DNA of 64,000 bases from Symbiodinium natans. Lineage: Eukaryota > Sar > Dinophyceae > Suessiales > Symbiodiniaceae. The translations under genes were made by a program, and so were the position numbers. Shown here in pieces: positions 20,959-31,034 of this stretch. Every line of letters starts with the position of its first letter. Position 1 is the first letter of the stretch. The notes under the pieces are model-generated. The model made no database searches, was not told where the DNA came from, and saw only the letters and a program-made list of their open reading frames with translations. Location of the stretch: the NCBI GenBank assembly GCA_905221605.1, contig CAJNDS010002309.1, positions 62,001-126,000 of the forward strand. The letters are read 5' to 3'.

Positions 20959-21136
20959 AAACGGTCATCATTGAGGTACGTGGTTCCCTTTAGTGGCTAC
21001 TGTATCCAAGGCCCGGAACATTGAAACTGTGTTTTAGGGTTTAGGGCTTAGGGTTTAGGCTTTGCCGAAGACCCAAAGCCCTGAACCCCGAAATCCTATC
21101 CTATAGGGATTAGGGTTTAGGATTTCAGGTTCAGGG

Positions 21137-21291
21137 AGTACAAGGAGAGGCCCCCCTAGTTACGAGTAGAGCTATAAGGACCCTGATAATTGGGTTATAA
21201 GGATCCAACCCCTAAACCCTAAACCCTAAACCCTAAACCCTAAACCCTAAACCCAGTTAGTATAGTAAGGGGGCCTCTCCTTCTAGGGCTT
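21137..21291. mobile_element. element with AAGGAGAGGCCCCC inverted ends and telomeric insert
   Basis: CCCTAAA units occupy about 21206-21253. A longer relative at 44715-44995 has three units near the same arm. Confidence 0.65.
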
Positions 21292-21889
21292 TGGAGCTCT
21301 CAGCGAGAACGAAGCCGGTTTAGGGTTTAGGGTTTAGGGTTTAGAGTTTAGGGTTTAGGGTTTAGGGTTTAGGGTTTAGGGTTTAGGGTGTGGCAAGAGG
21401 CCGAGCATCCAGCGCCGCAACCACGTGGCCCAGTGCGTCCGCACGAAAACGACAAGAATTACCTTAGCATTCGGATCTGTAAATAGAGTCTACACTTAAG
21501 CCTTTAAACATCCCGTGATGCCGTACGGGTCGTTTTGTTTTGTTTTATCTATCGGGTCCTAACCGTGACTTAACCGTGGTCCTTCTTTTCAGGATGACAT
21601 GTAAAGACGTACACTTGTACTGCTGCATTCTCTAACCAGGCACACTGGAAGCGAAACTTTCTGATGGGCGCCTGTGCCTTCAAGGACTTCAGTGTACCAG
21701 GTCCTACATTGCTCAGCCTGCCCACCGCAGCAGATTTAATACGCGCACGCTCTGAGAGATGTGCCGCCCGCGAGCGATTTAAAACGCGCGGGAGGTCTCC
21801 TAAGACACTCCACCAAAGAAGGGAGCGGTGAGAATAGCAGCAGAACACCCTCGCAGTTTCGGGGAGTTCTTTCTGCGAGAACCTACCAA

Positions 21890-23410
21890 TCAGCGGTCCA
21901 ATGCCAAGGCATATCTCCGTGCCCTGGAAAAGGCCTGTGTGACGAGGATGGTGATTGCCGCTAGGCCACAAAAGATCAAGGTCTGTGCCACGGCCAGGTG
22001 AAAGAAGTTGCCAGGCTCTGTGAATTCCGTATAAATCCTTGCTTCTCCACTGACCAGAAGAACAAATGTTAAACCTTAGTGTATTCCTACTAAACAAGGA
22101 AGCCCAAAAATCTTAAAGTTCAACTCTTGGCTGAGTAAGAAGCCTTGCCTGACTTCTGAACCAATCTGAAAAGTTTAACTTTGAGGCTCCTTTCTGTAGT
22201 TGCTACAGAAACCCAAAAGGCTAAAGCCCTAAGAGCCAGCCAGAAAAAAAAAAGCCAAGAAGCATCTGCTCAAGGCTGTAATTTAGGGGGAGGAGACTGC
22301 CACCCACTGCGATGACCACAACTGCACGTAGCGCTTCCCAGACCACGCCCTTCTGCTTTGCCCGGAGCGCATAGGCCATGGCCAAGGAGACCATGACAAC
22401 GGTGGGGATCGTGGCCAGCCAGTATCCGAGACCTGCCATGAGGGCCTCCACAGCTCTTCCGAAAGTTCGGTCTTTTTCGGTCGTCATGAACATGGCCAGG
22501 CGGTCCAAGAAAAGCCACATGACCTAGACCCGGGACCTAGGGAAAAAAAGGGTGCCCTTGTTGGTTTTAAGGGGGATTATAAGGGAAACCCTGAACCCTA
22601 AACCCTAAACCCTAAACCCTAAACCCTAAACCCTAAACCCTAAACCCTAAACCCTAAACCCTAACCCCCCCCCCCCCCCCCAAAAAAAGTGCCCACTCCT
22701 GGTCCTAGTGACTGGGCTGGCGGTTTCGACGATGCGTCGGTACAGGTGGCCTGGGCTGGTCAGGTGCCCAAGTAGCATCTTCCTCACCTTGGCTGACTTC
22801 TGAAGCCCTCCTGAACCCTAAACCCCAAACCCCAAACCCCAAACCCTAAACCCTAAACCCTAAACCCTAAACCCTAAACGCTAAACCCTAAGCCAAGCTA
22901 CGGGCCCTCGCACGCGGAGGTCAAACGCCTCCTTGCTTCCAAACCACACGGAGATACACCGAAGCAACACCATGCGGTCGCAAATCAGGGCCTCGCCTTA
23001 CTTCTCCAATGACCAAGTTTAGGGTTTAGGGTTTAGGGTTTAGGGTTTAGGGTTTAGGGTTTAGGGTTCAGCGCCGCTTTCGTATTCCTACCAATCACAA
23101 GGAAACCCCAAAACAGATGGATAAACTTTAGTTTTCCTACGAAATAAGGAAACCCGCCAAAGAAGCTTAAAGTTCAACCGTTGGCAAAGTAAGTCGCCTG
23201 TTTCATCCACGTGGTTGTTGTCACCTTAGTTGGTGAAAAAGTGTACATTTTAAGTCCCCAAAAACGTGTACACTTCTAGCTTTTTTGTAGAAATTACGGT
23301 ATCCCAAAAAGTGTAAAGTGTACTCACTCAGCTACTCAGCTAGACCCGGGCGTAACCTAGGAATGAAAGGGTCGCCCTTTTTGGTCTTAAGGGGATTCCA
23401 AGGGAACCCC

Positions 23411-23442
<32 letters not shown>

Positions 23443-26400
23443 GGCACGACTCCCGGTCCTAGAAAGTCACAGCAGAAGCATCTTGCGCTTTCGATTCGGA
23501 ACCTTACTTCTCCAATAACCAAGGGGAAAAAAGGTTAAACTTCATAATTCCTTCTAAATAAGGAAATCCAAAAGTTTAAAGTTCAGCTCAGCTATTGGCT
23601 AAGTAAGGAACTCGGCCAGACTCTTCTGCAGCGTGTCCAAATCTCGGGTAAATGCTCGACCAACGTGGGCAAGAAAGGTGAATGACCTGGATTGGCGTTT
23701 GAACACCCTGAACAACATTTTTGTATATAGGGGTCCCTTTATAAACCCAAATAAGGAGAATAGACCCTAAACCCTAACCCTAAACGCTAAACGCTAAACC
23801 CTAAACCCTAAACCCTAAACCCTAAGCAAAAAGTCCCAAAATCCAACCCAGTGACATCAAAACGCCCGTAAACAATGTGAGTCCAGCTGACGCCCACAGC
23901 TCAGAGCCCCATCTGAGCAAGAGCGGAAGCATCAAGAGCAGCAAACCTTGGGTCTGGGGTTTAGGGTTTAGGGTTCAGGGCCTGGGTTTAGGGTTTAGGG
24001 TTTCCATCTTATTTTTTTGGTTGGTTACTTTATCAGAGAAACCCAGGACCAAAAAAAGGGTAAAGGGTACCACTGGGCTACCAAGAAACATAAGCCCACA
24101 TGGGCAATCATTAACACTGGCCCCATCCTTGGTAGCAAAAATGAGCATCCTCGAATAAGGGTACCCTGTTTCGGGGGCCTGGCTACTTTATAAGGGAACC
24201 GTTAACCAAGAAAATGGCAAAACAACGCCCCACTGAGCCACCCTAAACCCTAAACCCTAAACCCTAAACCCTAAACCCTAAACCCTAAACCCTAAACCCT
24301 AAACCCGCAAAAAGTCTGCACGGGCACCACTGGGCTGCCAGGCATCAGTGTGGGGTGGATGCGCAAGTCAGGGCGTGCTTTCTCCGGCTCATGGCCATGC
24401 AGGAAAGCCGCCAACCTAGTTGAACCCTAAACGGGTTTAGGGTTTAGGGTTTAGGGTTTAGGGTTTAGGGTTTAGGGTTTAGGGTTTCGGGTTTAGGGTT
24501 AGGGTTTAGGGTTTAGGGTTTGGGGTTCAGGGTCTAGGGTTCATATTACCTTGATAGGACTTACACTAAGTATAGGGTGTATGACCACAATGTTGGGGTT
24601 CACTTGGTGCCCCCGTTTAGGGTTTAGGGTTTAGGGTTCAGGAAACCCTAAACCCTAAACCCTAAACCCGGTGCCCCCAAGGAACTCGAACACACACCAA
24701 AATCGCGTGTTCCAGGAAGCATCCCAAAAGACCTGCAGCGATGAGGAGCTCTTCCTTGGGTGAGCAATGGGCTTTCGGGTTTAGGATTTAGGGTTTAGGG
24801 TTTAGGATTAGGGTTTAGGTTTAGGGTTTAGGGTTTAGGGTTTGGGGTTTAGGGTTTAGGGTTTCGGGTTTCGGGTCACAGTTTGCACGAAAAGCGTGGA
24901 TCTCGCCTGGGCCGCAGCGCGGCCGCGGATCTAAGGGTAGCTCTATGGTCCTTCAATCTGGTCCTGTAGGATTTAGGGTTTAGGGTTTAGGGTTTGAGGT
25001 TCCAGGTTAGGTTCAGGGCTTCTTAATCCTCACCTTCTTTTAAAGGATGCTGAAGAAGCGGCCCTTGAGCTGGTGTAGGGTATGTAAGGGGCATACAAGG
25101 GGGTCACCAGCTAAGGGCCCATGCTAAAGGACCATGAAACTACCCCGAAGAGCGGACGCGCCATCCTGGGAGCTGTTACCTAAGAGTTCATGTACCTAGA
25201 TATGAGGTTTAGGGTTTAGGGTTTAGGGTTTAGGGTTTAGGGTTTAGGGTTTAGGGTTTAGGGTTTAGGGTTTAGGGTTTAGGGTTTAGGGTTTAGGGTA
25301 CCTGAATAGGGCATACTCGGGCCTTGTAAAGTACCTCGAATATAGGGACTTTGGGGCCCAAGTATACAATAATGAGGTACATGGACCCTAATGGGTTACT
25401 AGGGGTTACAGTTTTCGGACTCCTGTGTTCACAACCTGCAAAACCGGCGTCGCTTTTGAATGTTTGGGCACAAACTACTAATTGCTTAAGAACCCCACAA
25501 AAAATGAAAGACATTCCTCATTGTAGGACAATATAGGGATTTTCATTTTTTGGGGTTCTTAAGCAAATAGTATCATTGAAAAAACAGGGTCCGCAGCGGG
25601 CGCGCTGGCGCGCGGGCGCGCGGGCACGCGGGCGCGCGCTGCGCAGTGATGCCGGTCTAGCCCCTATGAATCTTGTAGGCCCTTATTCGTGTTGACGCCG
25701 CACTGCTTTGGGAACACACCTAGGCTAGGTCCTAGAGCCCTAGAGACAATATCCCTAAACCCTAAACCCTAAAACAAAACACGACCATTGAAGACAGGTG
25801 GCAGGATGGCACCCATGCTTATCAGTGCCTCGCCCTTCATGAGCTCATCGCCCTGATCGATGCAGGCGGCATCCAGGAAGACTAGCCGACTAGGCTTCCA
25901 GAGGAGTATGGCGCCGTAGTGGCCCACACAGCCTTAGTAGCCCAGCTACCATCTCATGACAAGGGCAGCTTTTTCTTGGGGTTGGCGAACCTTGACTTGA
26001 ACAAAAAAAAAGGGGAAAGGGTACCACTGGGCTACGAAGTAGCCGAAGATGACACACCACTGCGATTGAAAGAAGCCGGGCGTCTCCTAAGCTGACTTCT
26101 GAACCCCTCCTAAAAGTTTAACTTTTAGGCTCCTTGTTGTGGTTTCTACAAAAACCAAAAAGGTTAAACCCTAAACCCTAAACCCTAAACCCTAAACCCT
26201 AAACCCTAAAGTCCTAAGGGCCAGCCAGAAGAAAGCTAAGTCTCCTGGAACCTCGGCAGAATACCGCAGAGGCGTGCCATTAGGCCGAGGCATGCGCCCA
26301 GCATTCCACAGACGGCTGCCATGGTGCTTCGGTTCACAAACCTCCACTGAACTTGGAACCCTAGCAAACAGTGTACTTTCAGCTGTTTCTAAGGAATGAC

Positions 26401-27237
26401 AGAATGCCAAACACTGAACCCTAAACCCTAAACCCTAAACCCTAAACCCTAAACCCTAAACCCTAAACCCTAAACCAAAAAAAGATCCTATGAATCCCAA
26501 AGAAACCACATGGTGCAGAACTTCATCCAAACGCTGGTGTGCCAGCTGTGCGACCAGAACTCGTCGATGCTGGCGGTTATCCGGCTGCTTCGGTACAATC
26601 CTAGGAGGGCCCTCAAAAGCCCTAAACCCTAAACCCTAAACCCTAAACCCTAAACCCTAAACCCTAAACCCTAAACCCTAAACCCTAAACCCTAAACCTA
26701 AACCCTAAACCCTAAACCCTAAACCCTAAACCCTAAACCCTAAACCCTAAATCCTAAATCCTAAACCCTAAACCCTAAACCCTAAACCCCCCAAGATACC
26801 TACCGAGAAGCGGGCCATTTCCTGCCCTCGGATGGCTCGGCCACAGCCTTGCAAGGCACGATGCATCGGAATGCCGCGGACGATCTCGGGCCTGGTGGCC
26901 TCCATGCTCGCCACCATCTCCTCTTTACTGCTCTTATGGAACCCCCAGCAAAAAAATCATAACTTTAGCTGTTTCTTGGGAGTTGTGGTAGCCAAATTAA
27001 AACAAAGCATATTCTCAAAAGCCCCTGAGTCTCCACAAATCCTAGGGACTATAGTACCCAAAAAAAAAAGAAAATATTCCCCAAAAAATATCTCAACACA
27101 AATTCCCAAACAAAAACAAAATTTCCCAAATATCCCTAAGTCTCCACGAAGCCGTCAGCATATTCCTCTGCATCGATGCTGTGACGAGGCGAGTCCTGAA
27201 TGTCGAGCTCTGCGTCAAAGTCGATGTCCTCATCCAT
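21890..27237 (-). CDS. 17-exon multi-pass membrane protein gene (558 aa model)
   Basis: Exons on the complement: 27237-27145, 26920-26800, 26600-26507, 26341-26245, 26086-26044, 25932-25803, 24754-24686, 24415-24347, 24127-24090, 23946-23828, 23766-23612, 23502-23471, 23224-23198, 22996-22902, 22787-22713, 22523-22256, 22041-21890. Lengths sum to 1677 bp and all junction phases agree from an ATG to a TGA. Motifs: DEFWSHSW near residue 84, VFLDAACIDQGD near 167, RFWCVFELAAF near 210, CFCC at 351-354, CDR at 368-370. Hydrophobic segments lie near 104-125, 243-262, 268-300, 446-470, 483-500 and 520-545. From memory this combination resembles a large dinoflagellate family of unknown function; I infer a membrane receptor- or channel-like protein. 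Introns start GT, GC or GA and end AG. The last acceptor lies 4 nt inside the expected element end. The start is the first ATG of an acidic N-terminal exon. Confidence 0.85.
22042..22255 (-). mobile_element. two adjacent introners forming one intron
   Basis: A CTTCTGGCTG-family element (22146-22255) is directly followed by a CTTACTCAGCC-family element (22042-22140). The expected acceptor (AAG before 22037) would shift the frame; AAG before 22041, four bases inside the terminal repeat, keeps it. The second insertion probably landed at the first one's edge. Confidence 0.6.
22524..22712 (-). mobile_element. introner, GGACC/GGTCC-ended family, with telomeric block and C tract
   Basis: A GT-AG intron of 189 bp with an exact GTCA duplication. 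It carries CCCTAAA repeats at about 22585-22664 followed by about 20 C. Relatives lie at about 1778-1890, 23342-23467, 31412-31530 and 40165-40260. Confidence 0.76.
22788..22901 (-). mobile_element. intron largely converted to telomeric repeats
   Basis: A GT-AG intron of 114 bp. Only short element ends survive, TTGGCTTAG and GTCAGCCAAG. CCCTAAA repeats with CCCCAAA variants fill the middle. Confidence 0.7.
22997..23197 (-). mobile_element. introner, CTTACTTAGCCAA family, with telomeric block
   Basis: A GC-AG intron of 201 bp with an exact GCGA duplication. TTTAGGG repeats occupy about 23019-23068, beside one terminal repeat. Removal joins the DETG and EALICDR parts of the protein in frame. 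Confidence 0.8.
23225..23470 (-). mobile_element. nested introners with a long C tract
   Basis: A GT-AG intron of 246 bp with an exact GTGA duplication. The outer element (relative at about 60215-60300) has AGTGTAC motifs near its ends. Inside it, at about 23342-23467, sits a second element with GGACCGGGAG and CCCGGGTC termini, flanked by CTAG on both sides and containing a run of about 24 C. Confidence 0.72.
23503..23611 (-). mobile_element. introner, CTTACTTAGCCAA family
   Basis: A 109-bp GT-AG intron with termini CTTACTTAGCCAATAG and TTATTGGAGAAGTAAG and an exact GTTC duplication. Relatives lie at 10734-10878, 22042-22140 and 22997-23197. Confidence 0.82.
23767..23827 (-). repeat. intron made only of telomeric repeats
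   Basis: These 61 bases read on the coding strand as a GCTTAGGG start, TTTAGGG-type units (two are TTTAGCG), and a TTTAG end. Used as a GC-AG intron it joins a phase-0 exon end to an open phase-0 exon start. No other element sequence is present. Confidence 0.65.
23947..24089 (-). mobile_element. introner, GTAGCCCAG family, one end replaced by telomeric repeats
   Basis: A GT-AG intron, 143 bp, with an exact GTTT duplication at 24086-24089 and 23943-23946. The low-coordinate third is TTTAGGG repeats that have replaced the terminal repeat, yet the acceptor and frame are intact. Confidence 0.75.
24128..24346 (-). mobile_element. introner, GTAGCCCAG family, with internal telomeric block
   Basis: A GA-AG intron, 219 bp, with an exact GATG duplication at 24343-24346 and 24124-24127. 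It contains CCCTAAA repeats at about 24240-24306. Exons join in frame. Confidence 0.78.
24416..24685 (-). mobile_element. intron: GGACCAAGTG-family element invaded twice by telomeric repeats
   Basis: A GT-AG intron of 270 bp with duplicates GTTC/GTTG. The right end carries GGTGCCCCCAAGG, the terminus of the element seen whole at 60589-60702. Telomeric blocks occupy 24433-24540 and 24615-24669. Removal produces the motif WCVFELAAF in frame. Confidence 0.75.
25184..25398. mobile_element. GGGTCCATGTACC-family element split by a telomeric array
   Basis: About 94 bp of TTTAGGG (25206-25299) lies between GTACCTAGATATGAG and GTACCTGAATAGGGC, so the target seems duplicated. Intact copies: 61752-61863 and 63341-63454. 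Confidence 0.75.
25472..25556. mobile_element. element with TTGCTTAAGAACCCC inverted ends
   Basis: The arms CTAATTGCTTAAGAACCCC and GGGGTTCTTAAGCAAATAG are near-perfect inverted repeats continued by AAAAAATG/CATTTTTT. Relatives: 60295-60412, 40252-40395, 32622-32730. Confidence 0.85.
25933..26043 (-). mobile_element. introner, GTAGCCCAG family
   Basis: A 111-bp GC-AG intron with termini GTAGCCCAGTGG and CTGGGCTAC. Target duplicates are GCTA and GCTG. This is the most abundant family here, and it carries AGGGCACCC-like and GGTTCCC-like internal blocks. Confidence 0.78.
26087..26244 (-). mobile_element. introner (CTTAGC family) with internal telomeric block
   Basis: A GA-AG intron with GAGA duplicated at both ends (26241-26244, 26083-26086). 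Diverged inverted termini contain CTTCTGGCTG and CTGACTTCTG. A CCCTAAA block at 26166-26212 sits where a relative at 22146-22255 has only a short TAAAGCCCTAA seed. Removal joins two exons in frame. Confidence 0.78.
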
Positions 27238-27360
27238 CGCCTTTTAGGGTTTTGGGTTTAGGGTTCTGAAGGGAGGGGCCTTCAAGGGGGGCAGGTACCT
27301 AGGGAACCTTCGGGAAGCTTAGGGAGCCTTAGGGAGTAGTAGGGAGTTTTAGGGAACCTT
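27238..27360. other. upstream region of the 17-exon gene
   Basis: It contains degenerate AGGG-rich sequence and a few telomeric units directly before the ATG. I see no recognisable promoter element. Confidence 0.4.
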
Positions 27361-27582
27361 GGGTTATGTACCCCCCCTTGAACCCTCTAAGCCTTGCCCA
27401 GGCAGCTGCCAGGAATGTCGAGGTCAGGCATGTTGCGAACGCTCGACACTTCAGCACACAGCACTTTTTGCTGGATGCCAACAAAATTGTGACAGGGCTC
27501 CTGAGCCAGAGCTCTGTATCGACAGGAAGCAGCTGGGCCGGCTGTATGTTTGTTAATTACTTCGTTCCTGCTCGCGGGGTGT
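27361..27582 (+). CDS. possible exon
   Basis: Reading VEVRHVANARHFSTQHFLLD followed by ANKIVTGLLSQSSVSTGSSW stays open until CCCTAAA repeats. Codon bias is weak and splice sites are not clear. Confidence 0.3.
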
Positions 27583-30500
27583 CCCTAAACCCTAAACCCT
27601 AAACCCTAAACCCTAAACCCTAAACCCTAAACCCTAAACCCTAAACCCTAAACCCTAAACCCTAAACCCTAAACCCTAAACCCTAAACCCCAAGCGATGC
27701 AGTTTAGGGCTTACAGCTTAGGGCTTAGAGCGAAGCATCGGCCCCTTTCCTCGAATCCTTACCGGCCCTGCTCCATTTAGGGTTTAGGGTTTAGGGTTTA
27801 GGGTTTAGGGTTTAGGGTTTAGGGTTTAGGGTTTAGGGTTTAGGGTTTAGGGTTTAGGGTTTAGGGTTACCTCAGCCTGTGCTATCAAGGGAGTCCCACT
27901 CGGACCCCTAAGGCTTACTGTTGGTGAGTAGGAGTGGAGGAATGGGGTACTCTACATAACCACTTAGGAGGAACATATACGGCCCTAATTTCCCTCACTC
28001 CCTGCTAACCAACGGTAAGAAGGATGTACCCCTAAACACTAAACCCTAAACCCTGAACCCCAAACCCTAAACCCCTAAGACTCCTAATCTGGCCCTTATA
28101 TTCACCTAGACGGTCTCAAAAAAAAAGGCCCCCAAATCCCAAGATTACAACTTTAGGGGTTCGGCGTAGTCCCTTGATAGCCCTGAACTCTAAACCCCAA
28201 GCCCTAAACCCTAAACCCTGGCCCCTAATCAAACTGTAAACCCAAACCCTAGACCCTAAACCCGGATTTAGGGTTAGGACGCTCAAACCCAAATCCCAAA
28301 CCACACGGCGGAAGCTTGCAGGAGGAGGAAACCCGAAACCCTAAAGCCTAAACTCTCAATGTGTTGTCCTCTTTGTTTGGTCGGAGACCAAAGCCCGAAG
28401 CCCGTAACCCGAAGCCCCTAGCTCTGAACCCGAAATTTACCCTAAGAACCCCAAACCTAATTTTTTGTAGGTCCTTCGTAACAAAAACCTTTAAAAGATT
28501 CTCACCCAAACCTACACAAAAAGGTAGGTTTCCGCTTTCTCAACCTAGGGTTTAGGGTTCAGGGTTTAAGGCTTTAGGAGGGCTTAGGGTAGGTTTAGAG
28601 TCTAGGGTTTAGGGTTTAGGGATTAGGGATTAGGGATTAGGGTTTAGGGTTTAGGGTTCAAGGTATGTGGCGGGGGTTGGGCGAGAGTTTGTCACGCCTG
28701 TCAGAGCGTAGATGGCCAGGAGAGTCAGTCAGCTTCCACAGTGATGGGGCCATGGCTGGCAACGCTACTTCTACGTTGGGACGGGGGGGGGGGGGGGGGG
28801 GGTGGCTTAGGGTTTAGGGTTTAGGGTTTAGGGTTTCGGGTTTCGGGTTTCGGGTTTCGGGTTTAGGGTCTTGGGTTTAGGGTTTAGGGGACAGTTTCGA
28901 GTGAGATCCTAAAACCTAACAACCCCTAAACCTGTCATTGCAACTGTTTTAGCTCTGAGGCTTTCCGGGAACGTTGCGGGGGCGGCAGACTCGTGCATTT
29001 TGGAGATCGCCCCGCCGTAGGGGGCCCCTCAACTCCCTGAACCCTGAACTCGGAACTCTGAACCCCAAACCCTAAACCCCCATAACCCTAAACCCTAAAC
29101 CCCAAACCCCAAACCCCAATTAAACTGTAGCAAAACTCGCAGCCTCCAAATTCTGTGCCCCCAAACCTAAACCCTAAACCCTAACACCTGCTGGGCTTTA
29201 GACTTCTCCTACTCTTGCTTACGAACCCCCCCCCCCCGCATCCTGAGAGCACCGACAGGGGCGATTGCAGGCATTAAGGCTGAACCTGAAACCTCAAACC
29301 TGAAACGGTTTAGGGTTTAGGGTTTAGGTCTTAGGGTTTAGGTTTAGGGTTTAGGGTTTAGGGTTTAGGGTTTAGGGTTTAGGGTTTAGGGTTTAGGGTT
29401 TAGGGTTTAGGGTTTAGGGTTTAGGGACCCCCAACCCTAAACCCTACTTGTAGCTTACGTCTGTAGCATCGCTCCAAACATGCAAAAACCCAAGCTCATC
29501 CCAAACGCTGAGCGCGCAACCCAAACCCCTCAGCTCCAAACCCTCTACCCCTAAACCCTAAACCCTAAACCCTACACCCTAAACCCTAAACCCTAAACCC
29601 TAAACACCAAACCCCAAACCCCAAACCCCAAACCCTATACTGTATTCATAAAACTACACCCAAATCCGGGGGCGTTTCTTTCTTCTAGCATCGACTGTAC
29701 AACAGTCGCCGGGAGCGGCATCGCGAGCCCATGGCCCCTAAAAGTGCCCCCATGGTGCAGGATTAGGGTTCAGGGTTCAGGGTTCAGGCTTGAGGGTTTA
29801 GGGTTCAGGGTTTAATTGGGGTTTAGGGTTTCGGGTTCAGGGGGGTTACTCCAATATTTTCTTTGAACCCGAACCGAAAGGGGACGATCATTGAGAGAAC
29901 TACCTCATGTATCATACACTTTATGAGATTATAGAGCGTACCTCATTCCCTCATTCCCCACCAAGTGTCTTGGAGAGTCTTCCGACTCTCTGTACAAAAC
30001 CCTAAACCCTAAACCCAAAACCCAAAACCCAAAACCCAAAACCCAAAACCCAAAACCCAAAACCCAAAACCCTATCCAACCCTAAACCCTAACCATAAAC
30101 CCTAAACCCTAAACCCTACACCCTAAACCCTAAACCCTAAACCCTAAACCCTAAACCCTAAACCCTAAACCCTAAACCCTAAACCCTAAACCCTAAACCC
30201 TGCTCTGCTTTCGAAACATACACGTAAACGTCTCTACTGCCCGGCAGGGAACCCTTTTCAGACCGGGTTTAGGGTTTAGGGTTTAGGGTTTAGGGTTTAG
30301 GGTTTAGGGTTTAGGGTTTAGGGTTTAGGGACCCTAAACCCTAAACCCTAAACCCTAAACCCTAAACCCTAAACCCTAAACCCTAAACCCTAGCAACCCT
30401 GAACCCTAAACACCCCAAAACCCAAAACCCAAAACCCAAAAACCCTATCCAACCCTAAACCCTAAACCCTAACCCTAAACCCTAAACCCTACACCCTAAA

Positions 30501-31030
30501 CCCTGCTCTGCTTTCGAAACATACACGTAAACGTCTCTACTGCCCGGCAGGGAACCCTTTTCAGACCGGGTTTAGGGTTTAGGGGTTAGGGTTTAGGGTT
30601 TAGGGACCCTAAACCCTAAACCCTAAACCCTAAACCCTAAACCCTAAACCCTAAACCCTAAACCCTAAACCCTAAACCCTAAACCCTAAACCCTAAACCC
30701 TAAACCCTAGCAACCCTGAACCCTAAACACCTCAACCCAAGACCCTAAACGGGTTAGGGTTTCGGGTTAAGGGTTAAGGGTTTAGGGTTTAGGGTTTAGG
30801 AAAGTTTAGGGATTATGGTTTAGGGTTCAGGGTCAAACAAGCCAGCCCCTGCAAGTGAACCCCTCAAGCCCGAATCTTGAAGCGCCTATGAGATGAGGGG
30901 GTCGATTTCGGGGTCTTGGGCCGCGAGAAGAACCAGACAGCTTTGGCAAGTCCCGCGAGAAGAGGTGGCGGGTTGTTCGAAGTTCGGGCCCCTTCAGGGG
31001 TTAGGCTTTAGGGTTTAGGGTTTAGGGTTA
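27583..31030. other. telomeric blocks with few unique islands
   Basis: Blocks at 27585-27690, 27776-27867, 29308-29427, 29538-29640 and 29998-30785. An element with inverted GTTAGTAGGGAGTGAGG-like arms lies at 27910-28028. A weak minus-strand reading (APSLWKLTDSPGHLRSD) lies near 28680-28770. G tract at 28781-28802. Confidence 0.5.
29998..30730. repeat. duplicated composite telomeric module
   Basis: Each module has CCCAAAA units, CCCTAAA units, a 65-base unique core (around 30205-30265 and 30503-30568, including GCTTTCGAAACATACACG), TTTAGGG units meeting CCCTAAA head to head, then CTAGCAACCCTGAACCC. Array lengths differ between copies; the core is the same. Confidence 0.8.
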
Positions 31031-31034
31031 CAAG

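Larger units (their letters stand above)
19241..21889. other. gene-free stretch rich in elements
   Basis: Telomeric blocks at 19325-19367, 19630-19690, 20037-20150 and 21319-21390. Elements at 19780-19890 (CTCTTTTGACTT family), 20240-20370, 20677-20958 (nested), 21137-21291 (GGAGAGGCCCCC ends). Part of 21500-21890 may be 3' untranslated sequence of the 17-exon gene. Confidence 0.5.

Noticed and set aside
28680-28770. Minus-strand reading with DSPGHLRS similar to TSPGHLYR of the 17-exon gene
   Set aside because: The shared peptide is too short and the surrounding reading lacks other family motifs.
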